In this document: in pieces, positions 1 through 6,775 of the stretch
How positions within the stretch are numbered: position 1 is the stretch's first letter
Layout: each line of letters opens with the position of its first letter
Source: Bdellovibrionales bacterium
GTDB lineage: Bacteria; Bdellovibrionota; UBA2361; JAGRAS01
Reading direction: 5' to 3'
NCBI GenBank assembly: GCA_020434465.1
Contig: JAGRAS010000051.1
Location: 1 to 8,492 of the forward strand
DNA length: 8,492 bases
Notes under the pieces: model-generated
Databases searched by the model: none
Seen by the model: only the letters and a program-made list of their open reading frames with translations
What the model was told of the DNA's origin: nothing
Made by a program: the position numbers and the translations under genes

Positions 1-1
1 A

Positions 2-1051
2 AAGCGTAGCGATATAACCGAGGAAGAAATTAAAGAAGTAGTAGAAAAAATGACTGGTATTCCTTTAACAGAGAAAATTAACCAATCTGACTTTGAAAAA
101 CTTTTAAACTTAGAGACTGAGCTAAAGAAAAGAGTTATTGGACAAGATCATGCACTAAGTTCAGTAGCTAGAGATGTAAGGCGCGCACGGTCTGGGATAA
201 GAGATCCTCGACATCCCTTAGCAAGTTTTTTATTTATGGGGCCTACAGGAGTTGGAAAAACAGAACTAGTAAAGGCTTTGGCAGAGACAGTTTTTGGTGA
301 TGAAACTGCATTGGTACAAGTTGATATGTCTGAGTATATGGAAGCACATGATATTTCAAAATTAATTGGCGCACCTCCAGGATACGTTGGATATGATGAG
401 CCGAGTATTTTAGAGCAAGTACGCAGGAAAAAATATTGTGTATTCCTAATGGATGAAATTGAAAAAGCAGATCCAAAAATTTTCAATATTTTACTAGGAA
501 TTATGGAAGAAGGGGGTATTCGTGATGGCACGGGACGTTGGATAGATTTTACTAACGTAATAGTTGTTATGACATCCAATGTTGGGGGAAGCACAGTTAG
601 TGAGGGGGCTAGCGTTGGATTTTCTACTTCTAAGGATACAAAAGAAAAACAAGTTGATGATCAATATTTTATGGCTGCTAAAAATTTATTCAGGCCAGAG
701 TTTTTAAACCGGCTTGATGAACAAATTGTATTCAATCAATTGAGCGATGAGGTTTTGAAATTAATTCTTCAAAAAGAAATTGGATTACTTGAGAAAAGAC
801 TTGAATCTCTTGGATATGAGATTGCTTTTAAGCCTGAAGTATTGTCCTTATTAGCAAAAGCTGGATATTCACCTGCGTATGGAGCGCGCCCACTAAAGCG
901 TGCAATTCAAAGATTGATTGAGGATGAATTAGCTAATTTGTTAATTGCAAACGATTATCCTAAAGGAACAAAATTTTATGTTTCTGTAAGTGATAAGAAA
1001 TTAATTTTTAAAGCTGGTCTGCCTCCAGCACAAATTAGAAAAGTTGCTTAA
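2..1051 (+). CDS. clpC: ClpC-type AAA+ protease ATPase, C-terminal (D2) part; 5' end outside the window
   Basis: The reading frame is open from base 2 with no start, so only the last ~349 residues are present. This is the second ATPase ring (D2) of a Clp/Hsp100 unfoldase, which uses ATP to thread proteins into the ClpP peptidase in the cytoplasm. Numbering from the internal Met at base 50, the order is: linker with RVIGQDHAL (28-36), Walker A GPTGVGKT (64-71), pore loop GYVG (111-114), Walker B VFLMDEIEKA (131-140), FLNR arginine finger (R221) and sensor-2 GAR (278-280). The tripeptide VGF (189-191) lies where ClpC and ClpA carry the ClpP-docking loop, and ClpB lacks such a loop; this is why I call ClpC rather than the disaggregase ClpB. 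The segment before the internal Met (TEEEIKEVVEKMTGIP) is the usual D1-D2 linker, so that Met is not a start. ClpA is the main alternative. Confidence 0.85.
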   Translation, partial: KRSDITEEEIKEVVEKMTGIPLTEKINQSDFEKLLNLETELKKRVIGQDHALSSVARDVRRARSGIRDPRHPLASFLFMGPTGVGKTELVKALAETVFGDETALVQVDMSEYMEAHDISKLIGAPPGYVGYDEPSILEQVRRKKYCVFLMDEIEKADPKIFNILLGIMEEGGIRDGTGRWIDFTNVIVVMTSNVGGSTVSEGASVGFSTSKDTKEKQVDDQYFMAAKNLFRPEFLNRLDEQIVFNQLSDEVLKLILQKEIGLLEKRLESLGYEIAFKPEVLSLLAKAGYSPAYGARPLKRAIQRLIEDELANLLIANDYPKGTKFYVSVSDKKLIFKAGLPPAQIRKVA

Positions 1052-1374
1052 ATTAAACCTTTCGTATCACTTTAATTCAAAGGCGTTTGCAGTCTTTTGC
1101 ATAGTTTCTACCTTCTGATACCAGGTTTATTTGGATTTTTTAGCTTAATTTTGAAAACTGAAATTTAACCAGAAGAAAATACAATTAATTTAAATACTTG
1201 TATTTCAAGAAAAAGCAATAAAGCTGGCATAGCTTATGCTTCTAGTTAACCCGTTCGCTTTTGCACCATAATGGAAGCCCCCCGGTACAATTCGGTATCG
1301 GGGGGGCTCCTACCCCTTAGACTTTATGACCAGTTATCTGAAGATGCCTTATGGCGTTTTCAGATGCCTTTGGT
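1052..1374. other. Intergenic gap without a gene; holds two hairpins
   Basis: No convincing coding frame is present on either strand between the clpC stop and the msrB stop. The first ~200 bases are plain AT-rich DNA. It includes a weak A/T stem just after clpC (aattaaa 1051-1057 with tttaatt 1071-1077), which is too poor to call a terminator. The right-hand third holds a G/C-rich hairpin (1273-1310) and a longer imperfect inverted repeat (1328-1375). A decamer AGCTTATGCT at 1231-1240 recurs in two other gaps of this window. I see no tRNA or rRNA. Confidence 0.7.
1273..1310. repeat. G/C-rich hairpin in the AT-rich gap
   Basis: An 11-base-pair stem (CCCCCCGGTAC pairing with GTATCGGGGGG, one G-U wobble) closes a 6-base loop. 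Four further pairs lie outside two single-base bulges. About 68% of the 38 bases are G or C, against A/T-rich surroundings. No T-run follows on either strand, so it is not a standard intrinsic terminator. It could be a REP-like element or part of a structured RNA; neither can be shown here. Confidence 0.6.
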
Positions 1375-1375
1375 C
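1328..1375. repeat. Imperfect inverted repeat at the msrB 3' end
   Basis: The core is ATCTGAAGATGCC (1336-1348), a TTAT loop and GGCGTTTTCAGAT (1353-1365): 13 pairs, two of them wobbles on the plus-strand reading. An outer gacca/tggtc pairing extends it to 1328-1375, abutting the msrB stop codon. A direct repeat AGATGCCTT (1342-1350, 1362-1370) overlaps it. It lies immediately downstream of msrB on the minus strand and may stabilise or end that transcript. No T-run follows in that direction, so a terminator call is uncertain. Confidence 0.5.
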
Positions 1376-1890
1376 TATTTCTTTTTAAAATCTAGTGCAG
1401 CAGAATTTACGCAGTAGCGCATTCCGGTTTTATCTTGAGGACCATCTTCAAACAAATGGCCTAGATGTGACCCGCATCTTGAACAGCGAACCTCAACTCT
1501 ATTCATGTAGTGGGAAGTATCTTTAACTAATGTTACAGCTTCGGGGTTAACTACGTCGAAAAAACTTGGCCAACCTGAACCAGAATCATATTTAGTGTTT
1601 GATGAGAACAATTCTTGTCCACATGCTGCACATCGGTAAGTACCGCTGTCTTTATTATCTAAATATACACCTGTAAAAGCTCTTTCTGTCGCAGCTTCTC
1701 TTAAAATTTTATACTCCTGTTCACTTAGAACCGATCGCCAATAGTCTTCAGATTTGTTTTTCCAATCACTACTATCAGAATCCATATCTATACTTTGATT
1801 TTTAACTAAATCTTGTTTTGGTTTCCTGTCTGTACAAGCAAGACAAAAAATAACTAAGAATAATGAAATTATGCTAAATTTTATCCACAT
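1375..1890 (-). CDS. msrB: Peptide-methionine (R)-S-oxide reductase MsrB, lipoprotein form
   Basis: MsrB reduces the R form of methionine sulfoxide in oxidised proteins. The 171 residues begin with a charged-hydrophobic signal peptide ending in CLAC. Cys19 is the likely lipidated residue, although Cys at -3 is not the usual lipobox residue, so the protein would sit in the envelope. After a polar linker comes a complete MsrB domain (about 43-171). It has paired zinc-binding CxxC motifs (C87/C90 and C136/C139), the YDSG..GWPSF block (101-110), [10 protein letters not shown] (142-151) and the catalytic Cys160 in RYCVNSAAL. The position of the usual resolving cysteine (SGCGW in many family members) is Ser105 here, as in a known subset of MsrBs, so recycling must use another thiol or direct reduction. 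The ATG at 1890 is chosen because it supplies the signal peptide; no strong ribosome binding site is seen. Family identity is very secure, lipidation likely. Confidence 0.94.
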   Translation of the reverse strand: MWIKFSIISLFLVIFCLACTDRKPKQDLVKNQSIDMDSDSSDWKNKSEDYWRSVLSEQEYKILREAATERAFTGVYLDNKDSGTYRCAACGQELFSSNTKYDSGSGWPSFFDVVNPEAVTLVKDTSHYMNRVEVRCSRCGSHLGHLFEDGPQDKTGMRYCVNSAALDFKKK

Positions 1891-1907
1891 ATTTAATAAA
1901 GACGTAA

Positions 1908-1937
1908 ATTTTACTGTTATTATTCATAACGTGCCAG
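1908..1937 (-). promoter_or_regulatory. Candidate sigma-70 type promoter for msrB
   Basis: Read on the minus strand: CTGGCA (1937-1932, 4/6 match to TTGACA), an 18-base spacer, then TAAAAT (1913-1908, 5/6 match to TATAAT). Transcription would start about 10 bases before the msrB ATG, so the leader would be very short. Seen by eye only. Confidence 0.35.
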
Positions 1938-1974
1938 CATGAACTATTTAAGTCCTTACAAGCCCTTGATTACC

Positions 1975-2004
1975 TTAACACTCTTTTACCATCATGGCTA
2001 AAAT
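1975..2004 (+). promoter_or_regulatory. Candidate sigma-70 type promoter for the 2082 gene
   Basis: TTAACA (1975-1980, 5/6) and TAAAAT (1999-2004, 5/6) are separated by 18 bases, which is a good pairing. The expected start near 2011 gives a leader of about 70 bases before the ATG at 2082. That leader contains a small AGCC/GGCT hairpin. Confidence 0.5.
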
Positions 2005-2081
2005 ACTTCTTAAGAATAGAGAGCTTCTTGTCGACCTAAAATAAGAGCCTAAGGGCTTAAGTCTTTTCGCAGGGACGTGTC

Positions 2082-2543
2082 ATGTTATCAGCTCTATTGA
2101 ATGGGGGTTATGCTCCCAGTGCATTAAACTATCTAAAATCTGTGCCAACAGTTAAGCAGGGCAATACTGCTAAGTTTACTTCCTCAGATGCGGCAATTGT
2201 TTCAATTAAGAATAATTTAAGTTCAGTTAAAATTGAAAAACATATCGATGATTATGAAAAAGGAAAAGGATATCTTTCAAAATCCATTTCGGCTGATCTA
2301 AGAAAGTTAGATTTGGATAACAGCTTAAAATTGGCATCTCAAGATATTACAGCTTTTAAAAGTTATCTTTTAAACTCTACTGCTTTAAATTATCAAAATA
2401 AAGCGAGATATATCGAAGCAGTTTCTGATGCTGCCGAAACCGTCTCAAGGATCAATTCAGCATCAGAGCAAGATCCAGGTGCTGAAATAATGCAAAAATA
2501 TGAAGAGTTAAAAAATCAAATTGAAGAAGTAGGTCAGATCTAA
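2082..2543 (+). CDS. Unrecognised 153-residue soluble protein
   Basis: I do not recognise a family. The protein has no membrane segment, no clear signal peptide, no cysteine and no tryptophan. From about residue 35 to 150 it is rich in Ala, Leu, Lys, Glu and Ser in patterns typical of alpha helices. Likely helices lie around 79-98, 101-124 and 134-149; the last (IMQKYEELKNQIEEVG) has a short coiled-coil look. The Ala/Leu-rich N terminus could be a helix or an atypical export signal. The start is supported by AGGGA at 2071-2075, 6 bases before the ATG, and by a good promoter match upstream. It is divergent from msrB and separated from purE by 130 bases, so it is probably a single-gene unit. 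Codon use resembles that of its neighbours. It appears to be a real gene of unknown function. Confidence 0.75.
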   Translation: MLSALLNGGYAPSALNYLKSVPTVKQGNTAKFTSSDAAIVSIKNNLSSVKIEKHIDDYEKGKGYLSKSISADLRKLDLDNSLKLASQDITAFKSYLLNSTALNYQNKARYIEAVSDAAETVSRINSASEQDPGAEIMQKYEELKNQIEEVGQI

Positions 2544-2619
2544 ATTACGGCCAAAATTACGAGATTTTTTCAGCTCGCATAAAACTAGTGCTTTAAAAGA
2601 AAATTAAGCATCCTTGGTG

Positions 2620-2646
2620 TTGCATTTAATACGATTGCCTTATAAC
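2620..2646 (+). promoter_or_regulatory. Weak candidate promoter for purEK
   Basis: TTGCAT (2620-2625) and TATAAC (2641-2646, 5/6) are only 15 bases apart, shorter than the preferred 17. A start near 2653 would leave a 20-base leader carrying the purE ribosome binding site. No PurR-like palindrome or purine-riboswitch structure was recognised in the 130 bases before purE. Confidence 0.25.
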
Positions 2647-2673
2647 CTATTTGCTCAGCATAATAGGAAGCTT

Positions 2674-3165
2674 ATGACTCAATCCAAACCACTTGTTGGG
2701 ATAATTATGGGAAGCAGCTCAGACTGGCCAACAATGAAGCTTGCCGCTGATATGCTTGAGTCATTAAATATTCCCTTTGAATCAAAAATTGTTTCTGCTC
2801 ACCGAACTCCTGACTTGTTAAATGAATATGCAAAGTCCGCTAAATCTAGAGGGATTGAAGTTATTATTGCGGGGGCCGGTGGGGCTGCACATTTACCTGG
2901 AATGGTTGCTGCTCATACTATAGTTCCTGTATTAGGTGTGCCAATTGAGTCAAAAGCACTAAAGGGTATGGATTCTTTATTGTCTATTGTTCAAATGCCA
3001 GGAGGAATTCCTGTAGGCACTCTTGCAATTGGTGAAGCTGGTGCAAAAAATGCTGGTCTCTTAGCTGCACAAATCTTGGGAAATACAAGGCCTCAAATTG
3101 CAAAACTTTTAGAAGATTTTAGACAAAAACAAACAGAAACGATTCTTAACACTAGTTTAGAATGA
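2674..3165 (+). CDS. purE: N5-carboxyaminoimidazole ribonucleotide mutase PurE (class I)
   Basis: PurE moves the carboxyl group of N5-CAIR to carbon 4, giving CAIR, in cytoplasmic de novo purine synthesis. The 163 residues span the whole small family fold (usually about 160-170). Visible motifs are [10 protein letters not shown] (12-21, phosphate and substrate loop), SAHRTP (41-46, holding the catalytic His43), [11 protein letters not shown] (67-77) and MPGGIPVGT (108-116). The SAHRTP form together with an adjacent purK marks the class I mutase rather than the class II enzyme that uses CO2 directly. I start at the ATG at 2674 because AGGA (2665-2668) sits 5 bases upstream and the protein then begins just before the first beta strand. 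An in-frame TTG at 2614 would add 20 unconserved residues. The stop overlaps the purK start. Confidence 0.96.
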   Translation: MTQSKPLVGIIMGSSSDWPTMKLAADMLESLNIPFESKIVSAHRTPDLLNEYAKSAKSRGIEVIIAGAGGAAHLPGMVAAHTIVPVLGVPIESKALKGMDSLLSIVQMPGGIPVGTLAIGEAGAKNAGLLAAQILGNTRPQIAKLLEDFRQKQTETILNTSLE

Positions 3166-4298
3166 TACAAGTATTCCCACCTGGAACAACACTAGGAATA
3201 TTAGGCGGCGGGCAATTAGGAAAAATGTTCACGATTGCTGCCAAAACTCTTGGCTATAGGGTATGTGTTTTTGATTCGCAAGCAGATTGCCCGGCAGGGC
3301 AAGTTGCTGATGAGGTTATTGCTGCTAGCTTTGAAGATACAGAAGCAATTTTAAAGTTTGCATCTAAAGTTAGTGCAGCAACACTTGAATTTGAAAACTT
3401 GCCATTAAACACACTAAAAGATTTAGAAAAAAGAATTCATTTATCTCCAGCGGCAGATGCTCTTGAGATTGCACAGGATCGGCTAAAAGAAAAAAACTTT
3501 TTTATTAAAGCAGATGTCCCGACTGTTCAATTTAAAGGAATTGAATCGGAAGCACAGCTTAATCAAGCTAAAAATGAAATGAGTTTTCCTGCCGTTATCA
3601 AAACATCTAGGTTGGGCTATGATGGTAAAGGCCAGGTTAAAGTACAGAATGCGAGCGAGCTTTTAGCAGCTTGGGAAAAGATTGGACGCAAAAATTCAAT
3701 TCTTGAAGCATGGATAGATTTTGAAAAAGAAATTTCAATTGTTTCTGCTAGAAGTGCGGATGGAAAAATAGTTCATTTCGAGCCTTTTGAAAATCAACAT
3801 GAAAATCATATTTTAGATATCAGCATTTCTCCTGCTGAGATTTCTGTCGAAGTCGCAGAAAATGCAAGACGAATTGCTGCTAAAATTCTAGAAAGTTTAA
3901 ATTATGTTGGTGTCTTGTGCGTTGAATTATTCCTTACAAGTGACTTTAAACTTCTTGTAAATGAAATTGCGCCACGACCTCACAACTCAGGCCATTTAAC
4001 GATAGAATCTACAAGCTGTAGCCAGTTTGAACAGCAATTAAGAGCATTGTGCAATTTGCCTTTGGGCTCTACTAAAATGCGGAAACCAGCCGCGATGTTA
4101 AATTTACTTGGAGATTTATGGTCGCAAAGTGATCCAAATTTTGAAGATTTATTGGCTGAGGAAGAAACTCATTTGCATCTGTATGGTAAATTAGAGGCTC
4201 GTCCTGGCAGAAAAATGGGGCACATCACAGTTCTTGCAGATACTGTTGTGCAAGCTAAAAATAAAGCTCTTAGCTTCAAAACTTTCTTAAAAAAATAA
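3162..4298 (+). CDS. purK: N5-carboxyaminoimidazole ribonucleotide synthase PurK
   Basis: PurK uses ATP and bicarbonate to carboxylate aminoimidazole ribonucleotide (AIR) to N5-CAIR, the substrate of PurE. The 378 residues match the normal length. The N-terminal domain has [11 protein letters not shown] (12-22), and LEFENLP (75-81) follows. The ATP-grasp part includes [15 protein letters not shown] (144-158) with the glycine-rich loop, [14 protein letters not shown] (180-193) for ATP contact, and the metal and substrate segment [12 protein letters not shown] (267-278). The small C-terminal domain follows. The ATG lies inside the purE end (ATGA, 4-base overlap), which indicates translational coupling and explains the lack of its own strong ribosome binding site. 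No key residue appears to be missing. Confidence 0.96.
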   Translation: MIQVFPPGTTLGILGGGQLGKMFTIAAKTLGYRVCVFDSQADCPAGQVADEVIAASFEDTEAILKFASKVSAATLEFENLPLNTLKDLEKRIHLSPAADALEIAQDRLKEKNFFIKADVPTVQFKGIESEAQLNQAKNEMSFPAVIKTSRLGYDGKGQVKVQNASELLAAWEKIGRKNSILEAWIDFEKEISIVSARSADGKIVHFEPFENQHENHILDISISPAEISVEVAENARRIAAKILESLNYVGVLCVELFLTSDFKLLVNEIAPRPHNSGHLTIESTSCSQFEQQLRALCNLPLGSTKMRKPAAMLNLLGDLWSQSDPNFEDLLAEEETHLHLYGKLEARPGRKMGHITVLADTVVQAKNKALSFKTFLKK

Positions 4299-4307
4299 CA
4301 AGTTTTT
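4278..4307 (+). terminator. Weak A/T-stem terminator candidate after purK
   Basis: AAAACTT (4278-4284) pairs with AAGTTTT (4300-4306) across a 15-base loop, with T-rich sequence at the 3' side. The stem contains only one G-C pair and the 5' arm lies inside the purK coding end. It also sits 10 bases before the end of the converging minus-strand gene. Confidence 0.3.
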
Positions 4308-4316
4308 CTATTCACA

Positions 4317-4847
4317 CTAAATTAGCTTTTTTCGATCTAGAATCTGGCGATAGTGTTTTCCTAGATGATTTAGAATAAAACTAAGTGTTCCGGATAAGCT
4401 TAGAGTTCCAAAATAAGGATGTTTAAAACTTAAATTTTCTGCTTGTTCAGGATCTATGGAGTTTAAAAAGTCATTCCAAGCAGCCAAATTGTTAGAGACT
4501 TGTTGTTTAAGGCTAGCTAATGTTTCATTTCCAGTTGGTTTAACCAATTCAGTTGGTATTTTAACTTTTAATGGCAGTGAAAGTGCAAATTTGATTACAA
4601 AAGGTTTTAGTTTATCTAATAATGATGGTGAGGCAGAGCTTTGAGTTTTAATAAAGCTTGTATAAATTACTTTTTCAGCTAGTACGCAGTGTTCAATTAT
4701 TTCTAATATTGACCATGTATCTTCATCCAATTTTTTTGTGATTAAATCTTCATTTAAATCATTACATTCCTGCCAAATTTTTTCCCATTGGCCAGATAGT
4801 TGGTAGAGGGTGTTTGAGGCATTTACAATTACAGACACTTTGCACAA
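4317..4847 (-). CDS. DinB/YfiT-like four-helix-bundle protein
   Basis: The 176-residue soluble protein fits the DinB superfamily, small bundles that hold a metal with three histidines and include thiol-dependent transferases and many unassigned proteins. The pattern WSILEIIEHCVLAEK (45-59) supplies His53. HPYFGTLSL (143-151) is the recurrent 'HP.FG.LS' block, and LNHLGKHYRQIL (159-170) supplies His161 and His165. These three histidines are the presumed metal ligands; the substrate is unknown. The longest frame starts at TTG (4847), and an in-frame GTG at 4838 is an alternative. Neither has a clear ribosome binding site, and an in-frame TAG just upstream rules out a much longer protein. The preceding minus-strand gene ends 75 bases away, so co-transcription is possible. 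Confidence 0.72.
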   Translation of the reverse strand: MCKVSVIVNASNTLYQLSGQWEKIWQECNDLNEDLITKKLDEDTWSILEIIEHCVLAEKVIYTSFIKTQSSASPSLLDKLKPFVIKFALSLPLKVKIPTELVKPTGNETLASLKQQVSNNLAAWNDFLNSIDPEQAENLSFKHPYFGTLSLSGTLSFILNHLGKHYRQILDRKKLI

Positions 4848-4876
4848 CTTAATTTTGTGAAGAAACTAGCATGTGG

Positions 4877-4897
4877 TTTCATTTAATAAAAATGAAA
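4877..4897. repeat. A/T inverted repeat upstream of the DinB-like gene
   Basis: TTTCATTT and AAATGAAA form eight perfect pairs around an AATAA loop, in the 75-base gap between two minus-strand genes. It could be a weak hairpin or a protein-binding palindrome. It is not followed by a T-run in the direction of transcription. Confidence 0.35.
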
Positions 4898-4922
4898 ATA
4901 AGGCTTATTCATCGCGTTAAAA

Positions 4923-5165
4923 CTAGTGAGTTGGAACTAAAAGAAAAACCGGCTCAGCCGAATCATCTAATACTTCAACTCTTCCTTCCCTGATGAGTTC
5001 CCTTAGCGCATCAAGGATGTCTATATCGTCAGCAATAACTGGAGGTCTTTCGTCTTCTGCATGTAAAAGGGAAAAATTTCTGTAAAAAAGACCTTCATCT
5101 GCTTCAGGATGTCTTAACGCTTCGATTATTTGACTTTTTACATTATCAATATTCGGGTTTTGCAT
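4923..5165 (-). CDS. Small acidic protein of unknown function, possibly winged-helix
   Basis: I do not recognise a family for this 80-residue protein. It is strongly acidic (18 Asp/Glu against 7 Lys/Arg by count), with no cysteine and no signal peptide. A first helix is likely at 6-18. DIDILDALRELIREGRVEV (47-65) looks like a helix running into a beta strand, followed by a turn (DDSAEP) and a second strand (VFLLV, 73-77). That helix-strand-turn-strand pattern resembles the end of a winged-helix domain, but the negative charge argues against simple DNA binding. GGAG (5173-5176 on the plus strand, read in reverse) lies 7 bases before the ATG, so the start is well supported. It may share a transcript with the DinB-like gene downstream. 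Confidence 0.68.
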   Translation of the reverse strand: MQNPNIDNVKSQIIEALRHPEADEGLFYRNFSLLHAEDERPPVIADDIDILDALRELIREGRVEVLDDSAEPVFLLVPTH

Positions 5166-5337
5166 AAAAAAACTCCAAAGCTCTTCTTATGCTAGCACAG
5201 TGAATCCTTAACTCTAAGATTTATTTTCATAAATAAAATGAATTTTTCAAGGCACCGTAATTATTAGCTTATGCTATTTTTATTAAACTTGTCTCGCTCA
5301 TTTTTTTAGGGAGCCATAAACGGTGTTTACTTTCTTT

Positions 5338-5364
5338 AAAAATTAAATGCTTGTTTTATAAGCA
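5338..5364 (-). terminator. Intrinsic terminator candidate after terC-like gene
   Basis: Read on the minus strand: TGCTT, a 7-base loop and AAGCA, then TTTAATTTTT. The stem is short (5 pairs), but the T-rich tail and position, 11 bases beyond the stop of the TerC-family gene, fit a terminator. Confidence 0.45.
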
Positions 5365-5374
5365 GGTTTAAATT

Positions 5375-6097
5375 TTAGGATCTACTTTGCTTAAGCTTCT
5401 TAGCTCTAATTCGAATATTTAATACTTCTACAAACAAAGAAAAACCCATAGCAAAATATAGGTATGCGCGGTCAAAGTGTTTTCCAAAGCCTTCTGCAAC
5501 AAGCATCACACCAATTAACATAATAAATGCAATTGCTAGCATTCTTAGTGTTGGATGCTTAGAAATTGTATCAGAAATAAGTTTAGCAAATCCAAGCATA
5601 ATTATAATTGAAATGACTATAGCGCTTATCATAATCCAAATTTCATCTACCATTCCCACCGCTGTAATTACTGAATCTAGCGAGAATAAAATATCAATTA
5701 AAACTATTTGGACTATTATACTCCAAAAATTACCTCTGTTCTTAGGAACTTGTACTTCAGCTGAGTCTCCTTCAAGATTTTTATGTGTTTCCATTGTTGC
5801 TTTCCAAATAAGAAACAGGCCACCTAGAAGAAGTACAATTTTTCTACCAGAGAACTCAAAATCGAAAATTGAAAACAATGGATCTTCTAATAGCATTAAC
5901 CATTTTATTGATAATAAAAGCAGGATCCTAAAAATCATCGCTAAACCAAGGCCTATAAACCTTGCTTTTGCCTGTTGTGTTTTAGGAAGCTTTTCAACGA
6001 GGATGGCGAGGAATACGATATTATCAATTCCCAGCACAATTTCGAGTCCAATCAATGCTGCAAGGGCAGCAAGACTATCTAAGCCAATAAAGTCCAT
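5375..6097 (-). CDS. TerC-family integral membrane protein (YgdQ-like)
   Basis: The 240 residues form about seven hydrophobic membrane segments, as in the short TerC proteins without CBS domains such as E. coli YgdQ. The two family repeats are visible: GLEIVLGIDNIVFLAIL (17-33) with E19, D25 and N26, and IDILFSLDSVITAVGM (134-149) with D135 and D141. These buried acids are thought to handle metal ions. LLLGGLFLIWKA (89-100) is another family block, and a hydrophilic loop (about 103-122) separates the halves. Related proteins are linked to tellurium resistance, manganese export and metalation of secreted enzymes; which applies here cannot be read from sequence. The ATG at 6097 places the first membrane segment at the N terminus. 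It is divergent from the histone gene across 247 bases, and no manganese-type (yybP-ykoY) riboswitch was recognised. Confidence 0.9.
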   Translation of the reverse strand: MDFIGLDSLAALAALIGLEIVLGIDNIVFLAILVEKLPKTQQAKARFIGLGLAMIFRILLLLSIKWLMLLEDPLFSIFDFEFSGRKIVLLLGGLFLIWKATMETHKNLEGDSAEVQVPKNRGNFWSIIVQIVLIDILFSLDSVITAVGMVDEIWIMISAIVISIIIMLGFAKLISDTISKHPTLRMLAIAFIMLIGVMLVAEGFGKHFDRAYLYFAMGFSLFVEVLNIRIRAKKLKQSRS

Positions 6098-6291
6098 TTA
6101 AAAAACTCTTGCCTAAAAGTAAGTCTTTTTAGCTTTCTAAGTGTACACAAATACTTTAAAGCTTCTTTTTTAACCACATCAAAATACTCAAATTTAGCCA
6201 AGTTTCAGCTGAGTTTTAACGAGGTTATATTAAAACCATACCCTAAATACCTGATAAAACAGTGTAAAATCATTACTCTTATTTGCTTGTT

Positions 6292-6337
6292 TATTATCTC
6301 AAAATTAGTTTGAATGGGTTAAATTTTTTGTCGGAGG
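6292..6337 (+). promoter_or_regulatory. Histone gene leader: candidate -10 and strong ribosome binding site
   Basis: GGAGG at 6333-6337 stands 7 bases before the ATG, the best ribosome binding site in the window. TATTAT at 6292-6297 is a possible -10 box (5/6), but no good -35 lies 16-18 bases upstream, so the promoter is not settled. Another -10-like TAAAAT is at 6265-6270. The strong site suggests efficient translation. Confidence 0.4.
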
Positions 6338-6344
6338 ACGACTA

Positions 6345-6767
6345 ATGAGCAACGAAGTACTAATTGTAGTTTCTAAATTAAAAAACTACATCAAATCTGC
6401 TGCAGAGATGAATACCTCAGGTAATTTGGCTCCTGCTATGTCTAACATTGTTCGTGAACTATGCGAGCGTGCTATCCAAAATGCACAAAATGACGGTCGT
6501 AAAACAGTAATGGATCGTGATTTCGAGTTTGCTAACAGTGCTTCAGGTGATGGAGAGGTTTTAGTTGTAGTTTCTAAGCTTAAATCAGTCATTAAGGATA
6601 TGGCTGGATTAAATACATCTGGAAACGTGGCACCTGCGCTATCTGGCATTATAAGAAACGTGACTAACCAAGCAATTGAGAATGCACGTAATGATAACAG
6701 AAAGACAGTAATGGATAGGGATCTTAGTAATATTATTATTGAGCCTGTTCCATCTCAAGCTGCCTAG
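6345..6767 (+). CDS. Bacterial double histone (two tandem histone folds)
   Basis: The 140-residue protein is two copies of a histone fold with a 67-residue period. Copy 1 covers about 3-61 and copy 2 about 70-128; 37 of 60 aligned residues are identical. Each copy shows helix 1 (VVSKLKxxIK), a turn with NTSGN, a long helix 2 beginning APA(M/L)S and ending NA(Q/R)ND, then the loop RKTVMDRD (52-59 and 119-126). That loop corresponds to the RKT...D motif of archaeal histones, where Arg and Asp form the stabilising clamp, and a short helix 3 follows. Histones wrap, bend or coat DNA. Bacterial ones such as Bdellovibrio Bd0055 are single folds that pair up; here one chain could form the dimer by itself. 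There is no N- or C-terminal tail and no extra domain. Charges balance exactly (16 basic, 16 acidic), so DNA binding is likely but not proven. The ATG has an ideal GGAGG site. Confidence 0.9.
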   Translation: MSNEVLIVVSKLKNYIKSAAEMNTSGNLAPAMSNIVRELCERAIQNAQNDGRKTVMDRDFEFANSASGDGEVLVVVSKLKSVIKDMAGLNTSGNVAPALSGIIRNVTNQAIENARNDNRKTVMDRDLSNIIIEPVPSQAA

Positions 6768-6775
6768 AGTTTTTA

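Noticed and set aside
148..594. A 148-codon open frame on the minus strand inside clpC
   Set aside because: It lies wholly antisense to strongly conserved Clp motifs, its translation has no recognisable domain, and no ribosome binding site is seen.
1931..1936. TGGCAC on the minus strand before msrB, like the -24 half of a sigma-54 promoter
   Set aside because: The required TTGC-type -12 element is missing at the right spacing; a sigma-70 pair fits better.
1994..2044. A 16-codon mini-gene (ATG GCT AAA...) in the leader of the 2082 gene
   Set aside because: It has no ribosome binding site, and its start lies within the predicted -10 region, upstream of the likely transcript start.
2614..2673. 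In-frame TTG-started extension of purE
   Set aside because: It adds 20 residues unlike PurE, while the ATG at 2674 has a proper AGGA site and the usual family N terminus.
5613..6101. A 162-codon frame on the plus strand across the TerC-family gene
   Set aside because: It is an antisense shadow of a well-conserved membrane protein; no domain or start signal supports it.
6386..6649. An 87-codon minus-strand frame inside the histone gene
   Set aside because: It is antisense to both histone folds and its translation mirrors the repeat; it has no start signal.
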